Counted from the first letter of the stretch, positions 47,179-58,852 are shown. The stretch is DNA of 64,000 nucleotides from Hippopus hippopus (GCA_946811185.2 OX328113.1:6882001-6946000); one strand, 5' to 3'. The notes: generated by a model not told the origin, from the sequence alone. Made by a program: numbers and translations.

Positions 47179-47570
47179 TCTCTATTTACAGCAGTGTTGG
47201 ACAGATGAGGACAAAGAACGTCGGAACACCACAGTAAACAGATGGTATCTCTCAGCTAACCATTCAGAAGACCGTAGGTTTCTTAGAAAAGAGAACGATA
47301 AATATTCGAAACAAAGTGGTACATCCGGCTTTTGTCAACTTTTCTATAAAAGCAAACTTGTCTATGTGTATTAACTTGAAACAAAGCCCTGGTACAATGC
47401 GCGAAGAGCAACGGCCATATGGTCACTAGCCAAACCATTTCAACATTTGCGTTGCTACAGACGGAAATGTAGCTTTTGGGGACAGCAAAGATGAATATCA
47501 CAATGCACAGAACGTGCAGTCTGATCTTGTTTAACTGTCATCTTGTATGGTCAAGCCTTGATGATACGGC

Positions 47571-47828
47571 TTGCAACACACCAAAAGGGCCATTCGAACA
47601 TTTGCGTAAAGTGTCGTCTCGGATCAGCCTACGCAGTCCGCGCAGGCTAATCCGAGACGAAACTTTACGACTACATTAGAATTTGTGCTACAGTAGACTT
47701 GCGAAAAACGGAATATTACATAAAAACGAAAGTGTCGTTTCGGATTAGCCTGCGCGGACTGCGCAGGTTGGTCCGAGACTACACTTTACGCAAATGTTCG
47801 AATGCCCCTTTTCGCGTGTTGCAGGCCA
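47571..47828. mobile_element. Family C MITE (CTGCAACACG ends)
   Basis: GGCTTGCAACACACCAAAAG to the mirrored GCGTGTTGCAGGCC; third copy of the type at 3013 and 27872. It lies 230 bp upstream of the UNC5-like gene. Confidence 0.8.
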
Positions 47829-48057
47829 TATAATTACTGCTGAGTTGCAGTGAATTGTGTTTTACAGCCGTGGAAAAAGGTCGACTTTATACAGTTGGTG
47901 GTGATGAAAGAGTTAAAGAAAAGGCAGGTGCGAATGTCTTGGATAAACTAAAAAAAAAAAACTTGCGCAATGACGGTTATAGACAATTCCAGTGTGAAAT
48001 GCTAACTTGAACTAAAAGTGAAACCGTTCAGAGACCAGCATGCTTTAGTACAGAGAC

Positions 48058-49179
48058 ATGGGGATACATTCAGACGAAGTTAAGCCCAAGTCAGCCAAAG
48101 AAACTGAAGTGGATTCTCATACGGTCAACAACAGCAATGGATCGTCATTCAACCATCATCAGGAACGGCTTATGATTCCTGTAAGCGCATGTGTTTTTCT
48201 AGGAACAGTTTTAGCCATGCTTCTTATCTTGTATATAATAAAATACTGCAGGAATAGACGTTGCATTCGTGATGATGATGATGTTGATGATAATGATGTA
48301 CCAGTAAATTATGACACTCACAATTACCAGGTCCAAAACCTGTATCCGCCACCATACAATTCACCATTTCATCCACTTGATTGCGCACGAATGGATCAAG
48401 GGGGCTGTAGAGCACCTCACCAAAACTATGAACATGGAAGAAGAGGAATTCCACCTTTGTGGTACCCAAATTATCTCCATGCTCCTGTCTCAAATGAAAG
48501 ACAGCTTGTTCAGCACTTAGGTCCTAATATTGGTACTCGTAATCCGATTTTTCAAGAAGATAGTGACCAATCAGAAAGTGAATCGAACCACTCTATGGAA
48601 AGTGGAATGGAAATTCGCGATCTGTACAAGCTTACAGATAGAAGTGTTACACAAACTATTTGTGGTAAACTTGTTGTGAGTGTTACACATTTAGTCGATC
48701 ACATAGGCGATGTTCTAATCTTAGATAATATGGGGATTTCCCTGAAGGTTCCACCAGGTGCAATGAAACGAGGGCAAAAGCAAATAATTTTTCTAGTATT
48801 AAACTGGGACTTGACTGACAACCCAAATATGACAGAAAAAGAAAGTTTAGTCAGCCCAGTAGTTTATGTTGGGCCCCATGGCTTAAAACTTAATAAACCA
48901 TGTACTCTCATTTTCCGCCATTGTTCTTACAACACACGTCATATCCGGGTCATGCGCAGTGAGACTGAACTGCATGTGCAAAAGAACTGGAATGTTATCT
49001 GCGATCAAAACGAGGCAAACAGTCCCTGTTACTTAACACCGGATGAATGCCAGCTAAAAATAGACACTTTTACCCTTTATACGTGTGTACAAGCCCCGAT
49101 AGTAGATCAAATCGGAAAGAAATGGTTACAGATTGCTGCGTTTGCCTGTCCACTTCGAAAAGACATCAATCATCACCAG
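48058..49179 (+). CDS. UNC5-like transmembrane ZU5-Death protein, exon 1
   Basis: Residues 1-374 of a predicted 758-aa protein. A short Asn/Ser-rich N-terminus (1-38) is followed by one TM segment at about 39-63, an acidic linker, and PPPY (97-100), a WW-domain-type motif. The ZU5 domain is at about 205-305, with VPPGA at 231-235. The UPA domain begins near 355. The donor is CACCAG|GTAATG, phase 0. An in-frame TAG lies 12 bp before the ATG, supporting this as first coding exon unless an acceptor intervenes. UNC5 netrin receptors carry Ig and TSP1 ectodomains; none is visible upstream, so the layout is closer to UNC5CL. Family role: death-domain signalling from a membrane-anchored scaffold. 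Confidence 0.85.
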
Positions 49180-49885
49180 GTAATGATCGTTAACCTTATA
49201 CCAAACACCAAAGAATTTTCACAAACCAGAAAATAAAGTCTCTGAAAACATGCTTGGAAAAGGAGACAATGCTGGCAATACCGACAGTTTGTGGATAACA
49301 ATTGTAAAAACAACCCTACAATTGTTACGCAAATGTTTTTTTTTTTCGGCGAAGCTGAATGTGCTGGCGTTTGACCCATTTTTTGGTATTGAAAACAAAT
49401 GAATAAATAGAAATTAGTGATTGGTCAAAAATGTAGACATGTTGATTCTAAGGGCCCCTACCTATTTGCTGACAAATTTACGCCACCTTTTTTTTTTTTA
49501 AGATATTTATTCTTTTTCTTTTCTCTGAAACTATACGTTTTCTTTACATGTAAATTTTGCCCTACGAAAAGTGAGCTCAGTGCATCTGCAAAAAGTTTCT
49601 AGCCTGCAAGCCTGTGATTTGGACGTGGCTTTTCGTTCGTTTTTTTTTTTTTAATTTCTGCATGTCCAAGGACCTTTCTACATAATGATTTAGTCCGGTT
49701 TTGGACTAAGTAGATTTTATGGATGTGTAATTATGGGATTACTTGCTTGGTATATAATGCATCACGGAAATACATTTAAACCCGTTTACCAGAGCACTGC
49801 TCGTGAATTCGGAGCTCAAGATTAGATTGCATCAATTAAGCAGTAAGCTAATCAATAAACACTTTTTTTGACAGGGCAGGGACGG

Positions 49886-49960
49886 CTTTTGAAAACATTA
49901 TGGGAAAAGGAGAAAATGCTGGGAACCAGCATTTCCTCCTTTTCCCACAATGTTTTCTAC
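49886..49960. repeat. Family A palindrome
   Basis: TTGAAAACATTATGGGAAAA arm and mirror; in intron 1 of the UNC5-like gene. Confidence 0.82.
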
Positions 49961-51770
49961 CCTACCAAATACAGGAATCATCAATTAAGCTTCATTTAAT
50001 CCGTCTACAAATGCTTTCAGTTTGGGAAAGTCTAAAATTTTGTCGTTTTATAACGAGTCAATGAGTTGAAAATCTTTGACATAAAAAAGCGTACCAAATT
50101 TTTTCCTTCCTGGTCTCACTCACTCTTAGGTTAGGTTTATGTCGTCAGACCTGGTTACCGGGATATCATGACATTCCAATGTCAAGTATAGTTAATCAGC
50201 AATAATGTGTCGATATCATGCTATACAATGTCAAGTATAATTTACAAGGGATATTTTGTCACATGTTTAGGGCTAATTTATTTTAATATTTACCAAACAA
50301 TGTCGACCCTGATTTATAACAGACTCATGACGATGTACAATTGAAAAAGTCAGTAAAATTTCTGATTCTGATAAAGAAGGCTGCTGAAAACATCGCGGGA
50401 ACGGGAGAAAGTGCTGCTAGCTAGCATTTTCTATCTTTTAGAACAATAATTTTTGTGGTATTTGTCGAAAACAATACCACTATGAGTTCAATATTGAATT
50501 TTGAAGACCATGTATCGTATTTTGTGCAAAGCCGAAGGAAATAAACCCAATTAAACTAATTTTTTCTCAGAAAGATGAATTTTTCGGTAGCACTCAAATA
50601 TGTAATTGGAAATGGCATGTTAAAATACACTGGGTGAAGCCATCGATCGTGGAAATACTAATTCTTGATTGAAAATAGCTTCACTCGCTCACAGCCTTCT
50701 ATTGGCGCAATGATATATACAAAATTTGCCTACTGATCGCTTGGTCCTGGGCTTTTTCGTTCCAGTACCAGTTCGTCCCATGGCTTGTTCATCCCATGAT
50801 TGCGCGCTACTCCATTTGATTGGGCATGAATATTCATAGATCGAAATAACTGATTGTACGACCTAATGTTGGGAATTAAATGTTAATGGCCAAATATATT
50901 TCAAAATCATAGTTTTCAGGTACAAACTTAATTTTATTTAATATATTCACATGGTTTCTCTCTCTATCAATCATGCATCCTACTGTCAAGGGACGTTACT
51001 CCTGACTCCTTCTAATGATCAAAGGGAGACCACCAATACACAAATAATCCTAACTTTGTCATGAATACGCTCCCTTCAACGAAAAAAGTATTTATTTGCT
51101 TAGTAGGTTGTTGACTTTCAAGCCAATATTTGAATAATATTTCTCCTTTTCTTTCAAATTATTAATTCCACACAATGGCTTCCTTGACAAATACCACTTC
51201 AGGGTTCTCAACGCTTTGAATACTTTTTCACATCCTTAATCAAACAGTTTTTAAGTTTTGACGACCCTTAAGGAAAAAGCCTTTGAAAACATTATTGGGG
51301 AAGAGAACATAATCCTGAACAATTAGTTGACGAAGAACGCTCACTTCTTTACTTTTCGTATGACAAATAAACTAAAAAAAAGTCAAAATTACCTTGTTTA
51401 AGGGTTACGACCCCTAATTCATTGGTAATATCGACGTTTTCGTAAAGGCTATTCAGCCAATCTCGGCAGCTTCCGTCTTTTAATATGAGAGTTAGGGGCT
51501 GTAGACCTTAAATTCCAGTTTTCCATTATCACTGAAGCCGAAAAGTCGATGACGGAATCATGGACCGCATATACCGAGGATTCTACATTGCATTCTTAGT
51601 CTAAAAAATTTCAAACTTAATAAGTAACATAATTTTTTGACTAGCTAAAAAATCAAATACTGCTTTTCTTCAGAAAACTCATTATAATAAAAGTTCACTT
51701 TAAAACAGTAGGGAAAACTGCTTCCTTACATCATATTTTTTTGACATGTTTTATTTTTATCTTTTAACAG

Positions 51771-51913
51771 ATTCGTGTATATTTCCTCAACAAGACACCT
51801 TGCGCCTTACAGTGGGCAATTCAAAACGAGGCCAATTTTGGCGGGAAAATGATCTGTCCAGAAAAAGTTTTTCTGTTTAATGGTAACGCTCTAGATATGT
51901 TCGCCAAAACGAG
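51771..51913 (+). CDS. UNC5-like protein, exon 2 (UPA domain)
   Basis: 143 bp, phase 0 in and phase 2 out: acceptor TTTTAACAG, donor ACGAG|GTAGAG. It encodes IRVYFLNKTPCALQWAIQNE, then FGGKMICPEKVFLFNG and onward, which aligns with the UPA opening of UNC5 (RVY..H.T..AL..VV..E...GG). A nearer GT at 51883 would give the wrong phase for exon 3; the donor at 51914 keeps the frame and the UNC5 spacing. Confidence 0.85.
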
Positions 51914-51931
51914 GTAGAGTAACTTTGTTTT

Positions 51932-52625
51932 TATGGTGTTTAAAACCGTTTTCAACATTATTCCGGTTATATCGTTGCGGCAAATGCATCCAACCATGCT
52001 TTTTCTGATGTTTCTTTTACCAGTACTTCGCACAATATTCTTTTCATGCCACTGGCAACTTTCCGACAGACTCACCGTGGAAACGATTATCAGCTGTGAG
52101 AGATATATACAGGATCTGACATGAGTTGGCTTTTGAGATAAAATTTTTATCAAACGAGTCTAGGGAAACGTTATCAAGCGACCCTCTGGCGAGCTTAATA
52201 ACATTTTTCCCTGGCGATTTTAATGAAATTTTATCTCTAACGCCAACGAATGTCAGATTCTTTTTATCACATAACGATATTTCACAAATTATTAATCAGA
52301 AGATGCAAAATCGTCTGTAGGTGCACGCGCGGTTATATCCATAAGACCCGTTCACTTAGAACTATGAAATAAGTACAAAATGACGTCAAAAATGACGTCA
52401 CACAATTGTGAATACAGACGTGTATTAGATAATAAAATTCGTAATGGGTATATTACACTGAAAATAGGAAGGTTATGTGATAAAAATGGATCTTGTCGCA
52501 ATGATTATCATCGAATCCTCGAAAGAAATTGGTCGTAATAGGAATTCGAACCAGCGATCCCCTGGTTTCAAATCTTGTTCCCTGTCGATTGGGCTACAGT
52601 AAGTACAGTAAGATTGGGCTCTAAG
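51932..52625 (-). mobile_element. SINE (type 1) split by a family E insertion
   Basis: SINE tail half at 51932-52105 and head half at 52490-52625 (box B complement AATTCGAACC) are both on the minus strand, in UNC5-like intron 2. The break is exactly where the family E element sits. Confidence 0.78.
52108..52484 (+). mobile_element. Family E foldback element, copy 4
   Basis: Starts TACAGGATCTGACATGAG, hairpin TTTTGAGATAAAATTTTTAT/mirror, TGACGTCAAAAATGACGTCA, ends GGTTATGTGATAAAAA. Inserted in the SINE around it. Confidence 0.8.
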
Positions 52626-52642
52626 TAAGAGTTAAACATTGG

Positions 52643-52876
52643 AGCCATGCTCTATGAAAAGGGGGCTTAAAGCATCTGCAAAAAGTGTCGATTCATGTCA
52701 GCTTGCGCAGTCCGCGCAAGCTGACATGGGTCGAAAGATTTTGCTCTTTGTAATTTCATTTACGTCCAAGAACTATTCTACCTCATGATTCAATCGATTG
52801 TTCGACTAAATTTATTTTATGGATCTTAATTTATATGATGTCTAGCTTGGTATAAAGCATCACGGAACATGGCTCA
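52643..52876. mobile_element. Family C element
   Basis: GAGCCATGCTC to ACATGGCTCAT; core CAGCTTGCGCAGTCCGCGCA and mirror. It ends about 35 bp before exon 3 of the UNC5-like gene. Confidence 0.8.
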
Positions 52877-52913
52877 TTTTATATACATGTAGTACTATTT
52901 TACTACTTTTCAG

Positions 52914-53925
52914 GTACATATCCGAGCAATGGGAACTTGTAGAGTCAAACGACATCGAGAAAATCTCCTTCTTAAAGATCTGGCATGGCCAGTGTCCGCA
53001 TATTTCCCTCTGCTTCCGTCGCCTGTCAAGTGACACTTCCGGCGAGAGGAGTCATTCATCCGTTGCCATGGAAATGAACGTCCATTTGTTCACCTATCAA
53101 AATACCCGGGAGGACGACGGAGAGAAAATAATCATACAGATATGCGAAGATAACGTCACACCGAAATCAAGCCGAGAGCCCACATGTCCACGTCACCACA
53201 TTGAAGAAATAGTCATTGATATAAATCCGGACAATACGGTGCCAGGTCAAGGTCATGGCACTAGGTTAGAGGTTATAGATCATCAGCGTTGTCAGGGTAA
53301 CGAGGTCCATCCTTGTTGTTTTAGTAGGTCAACTGAGCAGAGTGGCACAAGTGAGTCAGGAGATACGGGTAAAGATTCTTCGCTGAAGGTTGTGGTGAAA
53401 GCGAACTTACGAAGGGACGATAGATTCGATGTGGGACCAGTAATCAAATACCGCGTGATTCCACATGCTTTGAGAAAGCAGCTTAAGATTCTTTTAGATG
53501 CCAAACACATGTTTAGTTCGGACTGGCGAGATTTAGCTGAAAAAATTGGACTAGATATGTGTATACCTACCTTAAAAGAGGTCGAAAGTCCAACAGAAAA
53601 AATTCTAGATGCCTTTGAAAACAGCGGTAAAACCCTTGCCCGTTTACAAGATATATTTTATGAAATCGGTAGACAAGATTGTGCGTCAGAAGTAGATAGA
53701 TACATGAGAACGGAAACCAAAATGAAAGTTCCTGTTGAACATGGGAACCGGTCCACGGAAATACACTCTGAAAACTCGACCGGATACCAGTCTCCTGCTC
53801 AAGATCAGAGGAGTTGTCGTTCTTTTCAAGAAAATACGTTTGATGATGCAAACTGTGAGAATGTACTGTCGGGTAATACGAACTGTGCTGAAAACTGGCG
53901 TTTTTATCCAAGAAATATACCATAG
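52914..53925 (+). CDS. UNC5-like protein, exon 3 (UPA end, Death domain)
   Basis: Residues 422-758. It completes the split AG|G Arg codon, then YISEQWELV ... LKIWHGQCPHISLCF finishes the UPA domain; the two Trp residues have the same spacing as in UNC5. A low-complexity linker leads to the Death domain at about 605-687: HALRKQLKILLDA, SSDWRDLAEKIGL, SPTEKILDAFE, LARLQDIFYEIGRQDCASEV. This is typical of UNC5-class death domains. After it comes a Ser/Asn/Gln-rich tail of 70 residues; the stop TAG is at 53923-53925. A poly(A) signal candidate AATAAA (54041-54046) lies in the family A repeat just downstream. Confidence 0.87.
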
Positions 53926-54079
53926 AGCTATATAGATAATGATTATTTGTATGTTTGTGTGTATGGTGTTTAACCCTTAACTCTTTACCAAACGACAAAA
54001 TTTTAGACCAGTCCAATTTGAAAGCATTTGCAGACGACAAAATAAATTTGATTCAAGAATCGAATTTGTTTTGGGAATA

Positions 54080-54150
54080 GTAAAACATTGTGGGAAAAGA
54101 AGAAAATGCTGGTTCCCAGCATTTTCTTCTTTTTCCACAATGTTTTCAAA
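54080..54150. repeat. Family A palindrome
   Basis: TAAAACATTGTGGGAAAAGA arm; centre GCTGGTTCCCAGC. Confidence 0.8.
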
Positions 54151-54397
54151 GGCTTTCTTCTTCAGGGTCGCTAAAACTCGGGATTGTGTGGTAAAGGGTT
54201 AACCTGCTAAATAAGTAAAATGAAACTTATATGAAGGCAATAGTTAAGCTCATAATATTGCTATATCAAAGTATCTTGGGGAAAAATATCTCCTTATAGG
54301 ACGGTGAAGATCTATGATCAGACTGCATTTTCTCTGCAGCCTGATCTTAATCTACACTGCCCTCAAAAGATCCTTAAGTTGGGCCAAGCAGCCTGAG

Positions 54398-54680
54398 GGT
54401 TGTCGCCATTTTCAACATTATCGCAGTTATATCACGGCGACGAGTGCATCTAGTTTCCTGGAGTTTCTTTTTTAAGTACTTCGCACGATGTTGTTCCTAA
54501 GCCGCTGGTTGCTTTTCAATATCACCATTCGAAACAATGATCAGCGTTGAGAGAGGAAGTAACCCTTTCGCAGTGACTATCATCAATCCTCGGAAAAAAA
54601 ATTGACGTGCTGGAACTCGAACCAGTGACCCCCTAGTTTTAAGCCCCTCACGTTACCCATCTAACGACCGGGCTTGCGGG
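54398..54680 (-). mobile_element. SINE (type 1), minus strand
   Basis: From the GTTGTCGCCATTTTCAAC tail side through TGGAACTCGAACCAGTGACC (box B complement) to a degraded head. Confidence 0.75.
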
Positions 54681-54799
54681 TAAAAAATGATTAACCCGCA
54701 ATCTCCTAAATAAATTTTCAAGACGATGGTAAAACACCCAAAAATTGCCGTATAAAAGGTTTTATTTTATGAAGAGGGGGGTGAATCTCCCTATCACAC

Positions 54800-54860
54800 A
54801 AAATAAATCCAAGATCAGACTGCACGTTCTGTGCAGTCTGATCTTGATCTACACTGTTCG
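54800..54860. repeat. Family B palindrome
   Basis: ATCCAAGATCAGACTGCACG and mirror. Confidence 0.78.
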
Positions 54861-55252
54861 TAAAAGGTTCTTGAGTTCTTAGGACTGTTTGAAATTGAAA
54901 ACATTTGCTGGCGGCAACTGTAATGTAGCTTTAAAATCTTTTCTGTCGTGGAAATGAAAGAAAACGTTCTGGAAAAAAAGAAATTTTTCGCTTTTGGTAA
55001 ATTTTTCGCGTGTCAAAGGACTACTCTACCTTAGGAATTTGTCAGTTGCCGAACAAAATGGATTTTATGGATCTATAAATATGTGATGGCTTGCTTGGTA
55101 TAATACGTCATGGACATTCATCAATCCCTTTTGACAGAGTCAAGGATTTTATTTCAAGACTGAAACATGTCTGATGGGTTTAAACATCACTTTAGGGGTT
55201 AATCTTTTACCACAGAATCCCATGTTTAAACTACCCTGAAAAAATGCCTGTC

Positions 55253-55320
55253 GAAAACATTGTGGGAAAAGGAGAAAATGCTGGTATCCAGCATTTTCTC
55301 CTTTTCCCACTATGTTTTAT
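55253..55320. repeat. Family A palindrome, near-perfect
   Basis: GAAAACATTGTGGGAAAAGG with centre GCTGGTATCCAGC and full mirror. Confidence 0.83.
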
Positions 55321-55480
55321 AGCCTAACAAAGAAAGAGAAAAAAACTTTCCATTTGAGCAACATTTGAATTGTCGTCTGCAAATGTTTTTAAATTTGACG
55401 TCTTCGAAGAGTGTGTACTGTAATATATTATTGCTGCCACCAGTATACATGATCTGATCTATTTAGTTATATATTTCCCA

Positions 55481-55521
55481 TCCATTCGTCCATCCATCCA
55501 TCCATCCATCCATCCATCCAT
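55481..55521. repeat. (CATC)n microsatellite
   Basis: Eight or more CATC units. Confidence 0.9.
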
Positions 55522-56094
55522 TGTGTGACTGTGACTGGAATACTACTCTTTTCCCGGACCCTATTTTTTGTGCAAGGGAAATAAATCTTTCACAGCTTAT
55601 CAAAAATTCTTCGCTTAGGTCCCTTGTCTGATTTTTTTTTTCAGCCATGATTAACTCGGAAGAAGGTCTACGGCCCCTAACTCTCATATCAAAAGACGGA
55701 AGCTGCCGAGATTGGCCATATAGCCTTTACGAAAACGTCGATGTTACACGATATTTACCGGTAAGTTAGTGAGTCTACGGCCCCAAACTATCATATTAAA
55801 AGACGGACGCTGCCGAGATTGGCCGAATAGCCTTTACGAAAACGTCGATGTTACACAACATTTACCGATGAGTTAAGGGTCGTTATCCTTAAAACAAACA
55901 TTATATTAGATTAAAGGCTGATACTTCTATTAACCATAACGATATTAATCATCTCCATCATCAGCACCAGTTGTAGAAACAACAGCATCAGCATATATGA
56001 AACATGTTTGGAACAAAGAAACAAAAACGACCGCGGCAAGTCATGAATATATGTGAAAACATTTCATGAAAAGGGAGATTTGTTAGTTTGTATG

Positions 56095-56345
56095 GTATTT
56101 AACGCCCTTTTCAACATCAATTCAGTTCTATAGCGATGGCCAGTTTACCTATCCATGCTTTCCTTGGGATTTTTGTAGCAGTACTTCGAACAGTGTTCTT
56201 TCCAAGCCATTGGCAGCTTTCCCACATAACCATCGTCGAAACAACAATCAGCGGTGAGAGAGCAATGAATCCTGTCGCAATGACTATTATCAATCCTAGG
56301 AAAGAAATCTGCCGGGCTGGGGTTCGAGCCTCCGAAAACCATTCA
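56095..56345 (-). mobile_element. SINE (type 1), minus strand
   Basis: Tail side ATTTAACGCCCTTTTCAAC, body CTTTCCCACATAACCATCG, then GGCTGGGGTTCGAGCC (box B complement); head lost. Confidence 0.75.
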
Positions 56346-56419
56346 ACATTGGCTTAACTCTTGACCAAACAATGCCCCCCCCCCCTTTTTTTTAAAACTA
56401 CCCTTAGGAAAAAGCCTTT

Positions 56420-56489
56420 TGAAAACATTGTGGGAAAAGGAGAAAATGCTGGTAACCAGCATTTTCTCCTTTTCCCACAATGTTTTCTT
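56420..56489. repeat. Family A palindrome, near-perfect
   Basis: Arms essentially identical mirrors around GCTGGTAACCAGC. Confidence 0.85.
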
Positions 56490-56669
56490 CCATCCCAAAA
56501 TCAATTTACATTATTTCAGCAATGTGTAATTTGTCATGTGCAAATACTTCTAATTTCATCAGAAATAAACTTATGTTGTTTGGTAAAAAGTTCAGCGGAG
56601 TTCAAGTCTATTTCATACGTTGGGTTGTTTAAAGGCAACTGTTCACTTACTGATATGCCTCTTGCTTAA

Positions 56670-57765
56670 CGAAAAACAGAGCTCGACATCTGCAGTGCTT
56701 TGTCCGAGAATACTTCCGATATTTATTATACATATATACAGTGCACGTACATGCAAGTTTTAACAATTCTCGCCAGATTTTAGAAAAAGCTGAGTCGTGT
56801 TTGTCTTGAAATAAAAGTCGGTAATCTAAGAAAATCTTAAATTTTTTAATCTCGCTTCTAGGATCCATTCACGTTTTGTATTTCAACCAAAATAGAGCTG
56901 GGCATCTGAAGTGCTTTGTCTAAGATCACTTTCGATATTCATTTCATAAGTACATTTCATAAATACAAACCCGGCCGGGTAGTTCAGTGGTTAGCGTATC
57001 TGACTCGTGACTTGGTTTGCTTGCTTGAATGGTGTTTTACGCCGCTTTCAACATTATTTCAGTCATATCACGGCGACAGCTCACATATTCATGTTTTCCT
57101 GGGTTTCGCCAGTACTAGGCTAGGCTCTGAAGGACTCGTGACCTGGAGGTAGCAGGTTCGATACCCGGTTGTGGCGAACTTTCTTTCCGGCGATTTTTCG
57201 CTTCTCACCTCTGATGCATGTGAGAAAAGTAGTCAGTAGCTTTGGAAAGAAAGTTGTGTCAGTAGTGGTGTGAGAAAGCCAGGAAACACATGGGTGCGTC
57301 ACTGACCGCCATGATATGACCTAAAGTGTTAAGTGGAGTTAAAGTTCAATACAAACAAACAAAAGAAAACATATATACAGTGCATGTACATGCAAGATTT
57401 AACAATTCTAGAGAGATTTTGTGAAAATGCAGAGTCGTGTTTGTCTTAAAAGAAAAGTCGGTAATCTAAAAAAAAAATCTTAAACTTTTCAACCTCGCTT
57501 CGGGGATTCATTCACGTTTTGTATTTCAACTAAAACAGAGCTGGGCGTCTGAAATGCTTTGTCCAAGAACACTTCCGATATTCATTTCATAAATACATTT
57601 TACAAATACAACGCATGTACATGCAAGAGTTAACAATTCCTCCGAGGTTTTTGAAAATGCTGATTTGTGTTTTTCTTTAAAAGAAAAGTCGGTAATCCAA
57701 GAAAACATAAGAAAACCTTAGACTTTTTAACTTCGCTTTGGGGATCCATTCACGTTTTGTATTTC
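56670..57765. repeat. ~215-bp tandem repeat (3 units, one with SINEs inserted)
   Basis: Units end in ATTCACGTTTTGTATTTC (near 56868, 57510 and 57749) and share AGAGCTGGGC and GAAAAGTCGGTAATC. The middle unit is split by the SINE pair at about 56960-57365. Confidence 0.75.
56970..57365 (+). mobile_element. SINE with a second SINE nested in it
   Basis: The outer plus-strand SINE starts CCGGGTAGTTCAGTGGTTAG, breaks at 57015, and resumes at 57133 through box B GGTTCGATACC to a TTAAAGTTCAATAC tail. The inserted piece (57016-57132) is a minus-strand SINE 3' end (ACGCCGCTTTCAACATTATT). The duplicated flank GACTCGTGACTTGG/GACTCGTGACCTGG (57002-57015, 57133-57146) is a 14-bp target duplication. Confidence 0.8.
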
Positions 57766-57964
57766 TAATATACATTTTTATGGTATCATTTGATTATTTT
57801 TGTTCTTTGTTTCGCAATTATCACAAAACAAGGGAGTGCTTCTTTTAGCTTCAAGCGAGAATTAAATGAAATAGAAAATTCTTTTCACTCTGTTTAATCT
57901 GTACCAAACGACAAAATTGTTGACCTGTCCAAAAAATAAAATGAATGTAGCTTAATCCTTTATC

Positions 57965-58130
57965 TCGAGGATGGTTATGTGGGAAAGCAGCCAGTGGCTT
58001 GGAAAGAAAATTGTGCTGAAAACTGGTAAAAGAGACGCCAGGAAAGCATGGATAGGTGCACTGGCCGCCGCGATATAACTGAAATAATGTTGGAAACGGC
58101 GTTAAACACCATACAATCAATCAAACAGTC
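57965..58130 (+). mobile_element. SINE (type 1), 5' truncated
   Basis: From GGTTATGTGGGAAAGCAGCC to GTTAAACACCATACAATCAA. Confidence 0.8.
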
Positions 58131-58180
58131 AATCTTTATCACATAATCCTGACTTTTAACGAACCTTAAGATGAACCCTT

Positions 58181-58250
58181 TTGAAAACATTCTGGGAAAA
58201 GGAGAAAATGCTGGTAACCAGCATTTTCTCCTTTTCCCACGACGTTTTCT
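58181..58250. repeat. Family A palindrome
   Basis: GAAAACATTCTGGGAAAAGG arm and mirror. Confidence 0.82.
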
Positions 58251-58398
58251 ACCCTATAAAAGAGAGAAATCATCTTTCTAGCAGCCTTACATTTGTCGTC
58301 TGCAAATGCTCTCAATTTGGACCAGTCCAAAATTTTCTCGCTGGGTATTAGTTAACCGACTGAACAGAGTTTTCTATTTCATCCGCATGTGAAAGGAT

Positions 58399-58468
58399 AG
58401 AAAACATTGTGGTAAAAAGAGAAAATGCTGGATACCAGCATTTTTCTCCTTTTCCCACAATGTTTTCA
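58399..58468. repeat. Family A palindrome
   Basis: GAAAACATTGTGGTAAAAAG arm, centre GCTGGATACCAGC. Confidence 0.8.
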
Positions 58469-58627
58469 AACTGCCCTTTCCTCAGGGTTGTTAGAACACG
58501 GGCCTTGTCGACATCTGTGTTTTCGTCACCGTGCGAAAACTTGAATAGTTTTTCATTAGGTAAAGGGTTGGGCAAAGAGTTAACAGACTGAACACAGTTT
58601 TCTATTTCACTCGCGTGAGAAAGGATA

Positions 58628-58698
58628 GAAAACTTTGTGGAAAAAGGAGAAAAATGCTGGCTGCCAGCACTTTTTCTCCTTTTGTCACAATATTTTTA
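58628..58698. repeat. Family A palindrome
   Basis: GAAAACTTTGTGGAAAAAGG arm; repeats the flank AGTTTTCTATTTCA..CGCGTGAGAAAGGATAG of the copy at 58399, so the pair is a local duplication. Confidence 0.78.
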
Positions 58699-58852
58699 AA
58701 CCGCTCTTTCTTCAAAGTTCTTAGAACACAGATTGTCTGCTGAAGGGTTAAAACAAAACGGCGTGTTCTCGTTTCAAGACATCTTTTTCAGTTCGGCTGT
58801 TTTCGAAGGAATCCGAATTATTGTCGGGTCTTGTCGACATCTGAGTAGTATA

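Larger units (their letters stand above)
30671..48057. other. Gene-poor interval, repeats only
   Basis: No exon-like conserved coding segment was recognised over 17 kb on either strand. It holds family A, B, C, D, E, I, L and N elements, SINEs and tandem arrays, listed separately. The open frames present are explained by simple repeats, SINE bodies or palindromes. Confidence 0.6.
53926..58850. other. Intergenic repeats between UNC5-like gene and viral-like block
   Basis: Filled with five or more family A palindromes, two family B cores, SINEs (one nested) and a ~215-bp tandem repeat. No coding exon recognised. Confidence 0.65.

Noticed and set aside
51882..51884. Donor GT at 51883 for UNC5-like exon 2
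   Set aside because: Splicing there shifts exon 3 into a frame with an early stop; the donor at 51914 keeps phase and domain spacing.
3352..58698. A CRISPR-like array among the regularly spaced hairpins
   Set aside because: Spacing is irregular, the setting is eukaryotic, and units are palindromic transposon-like elements.
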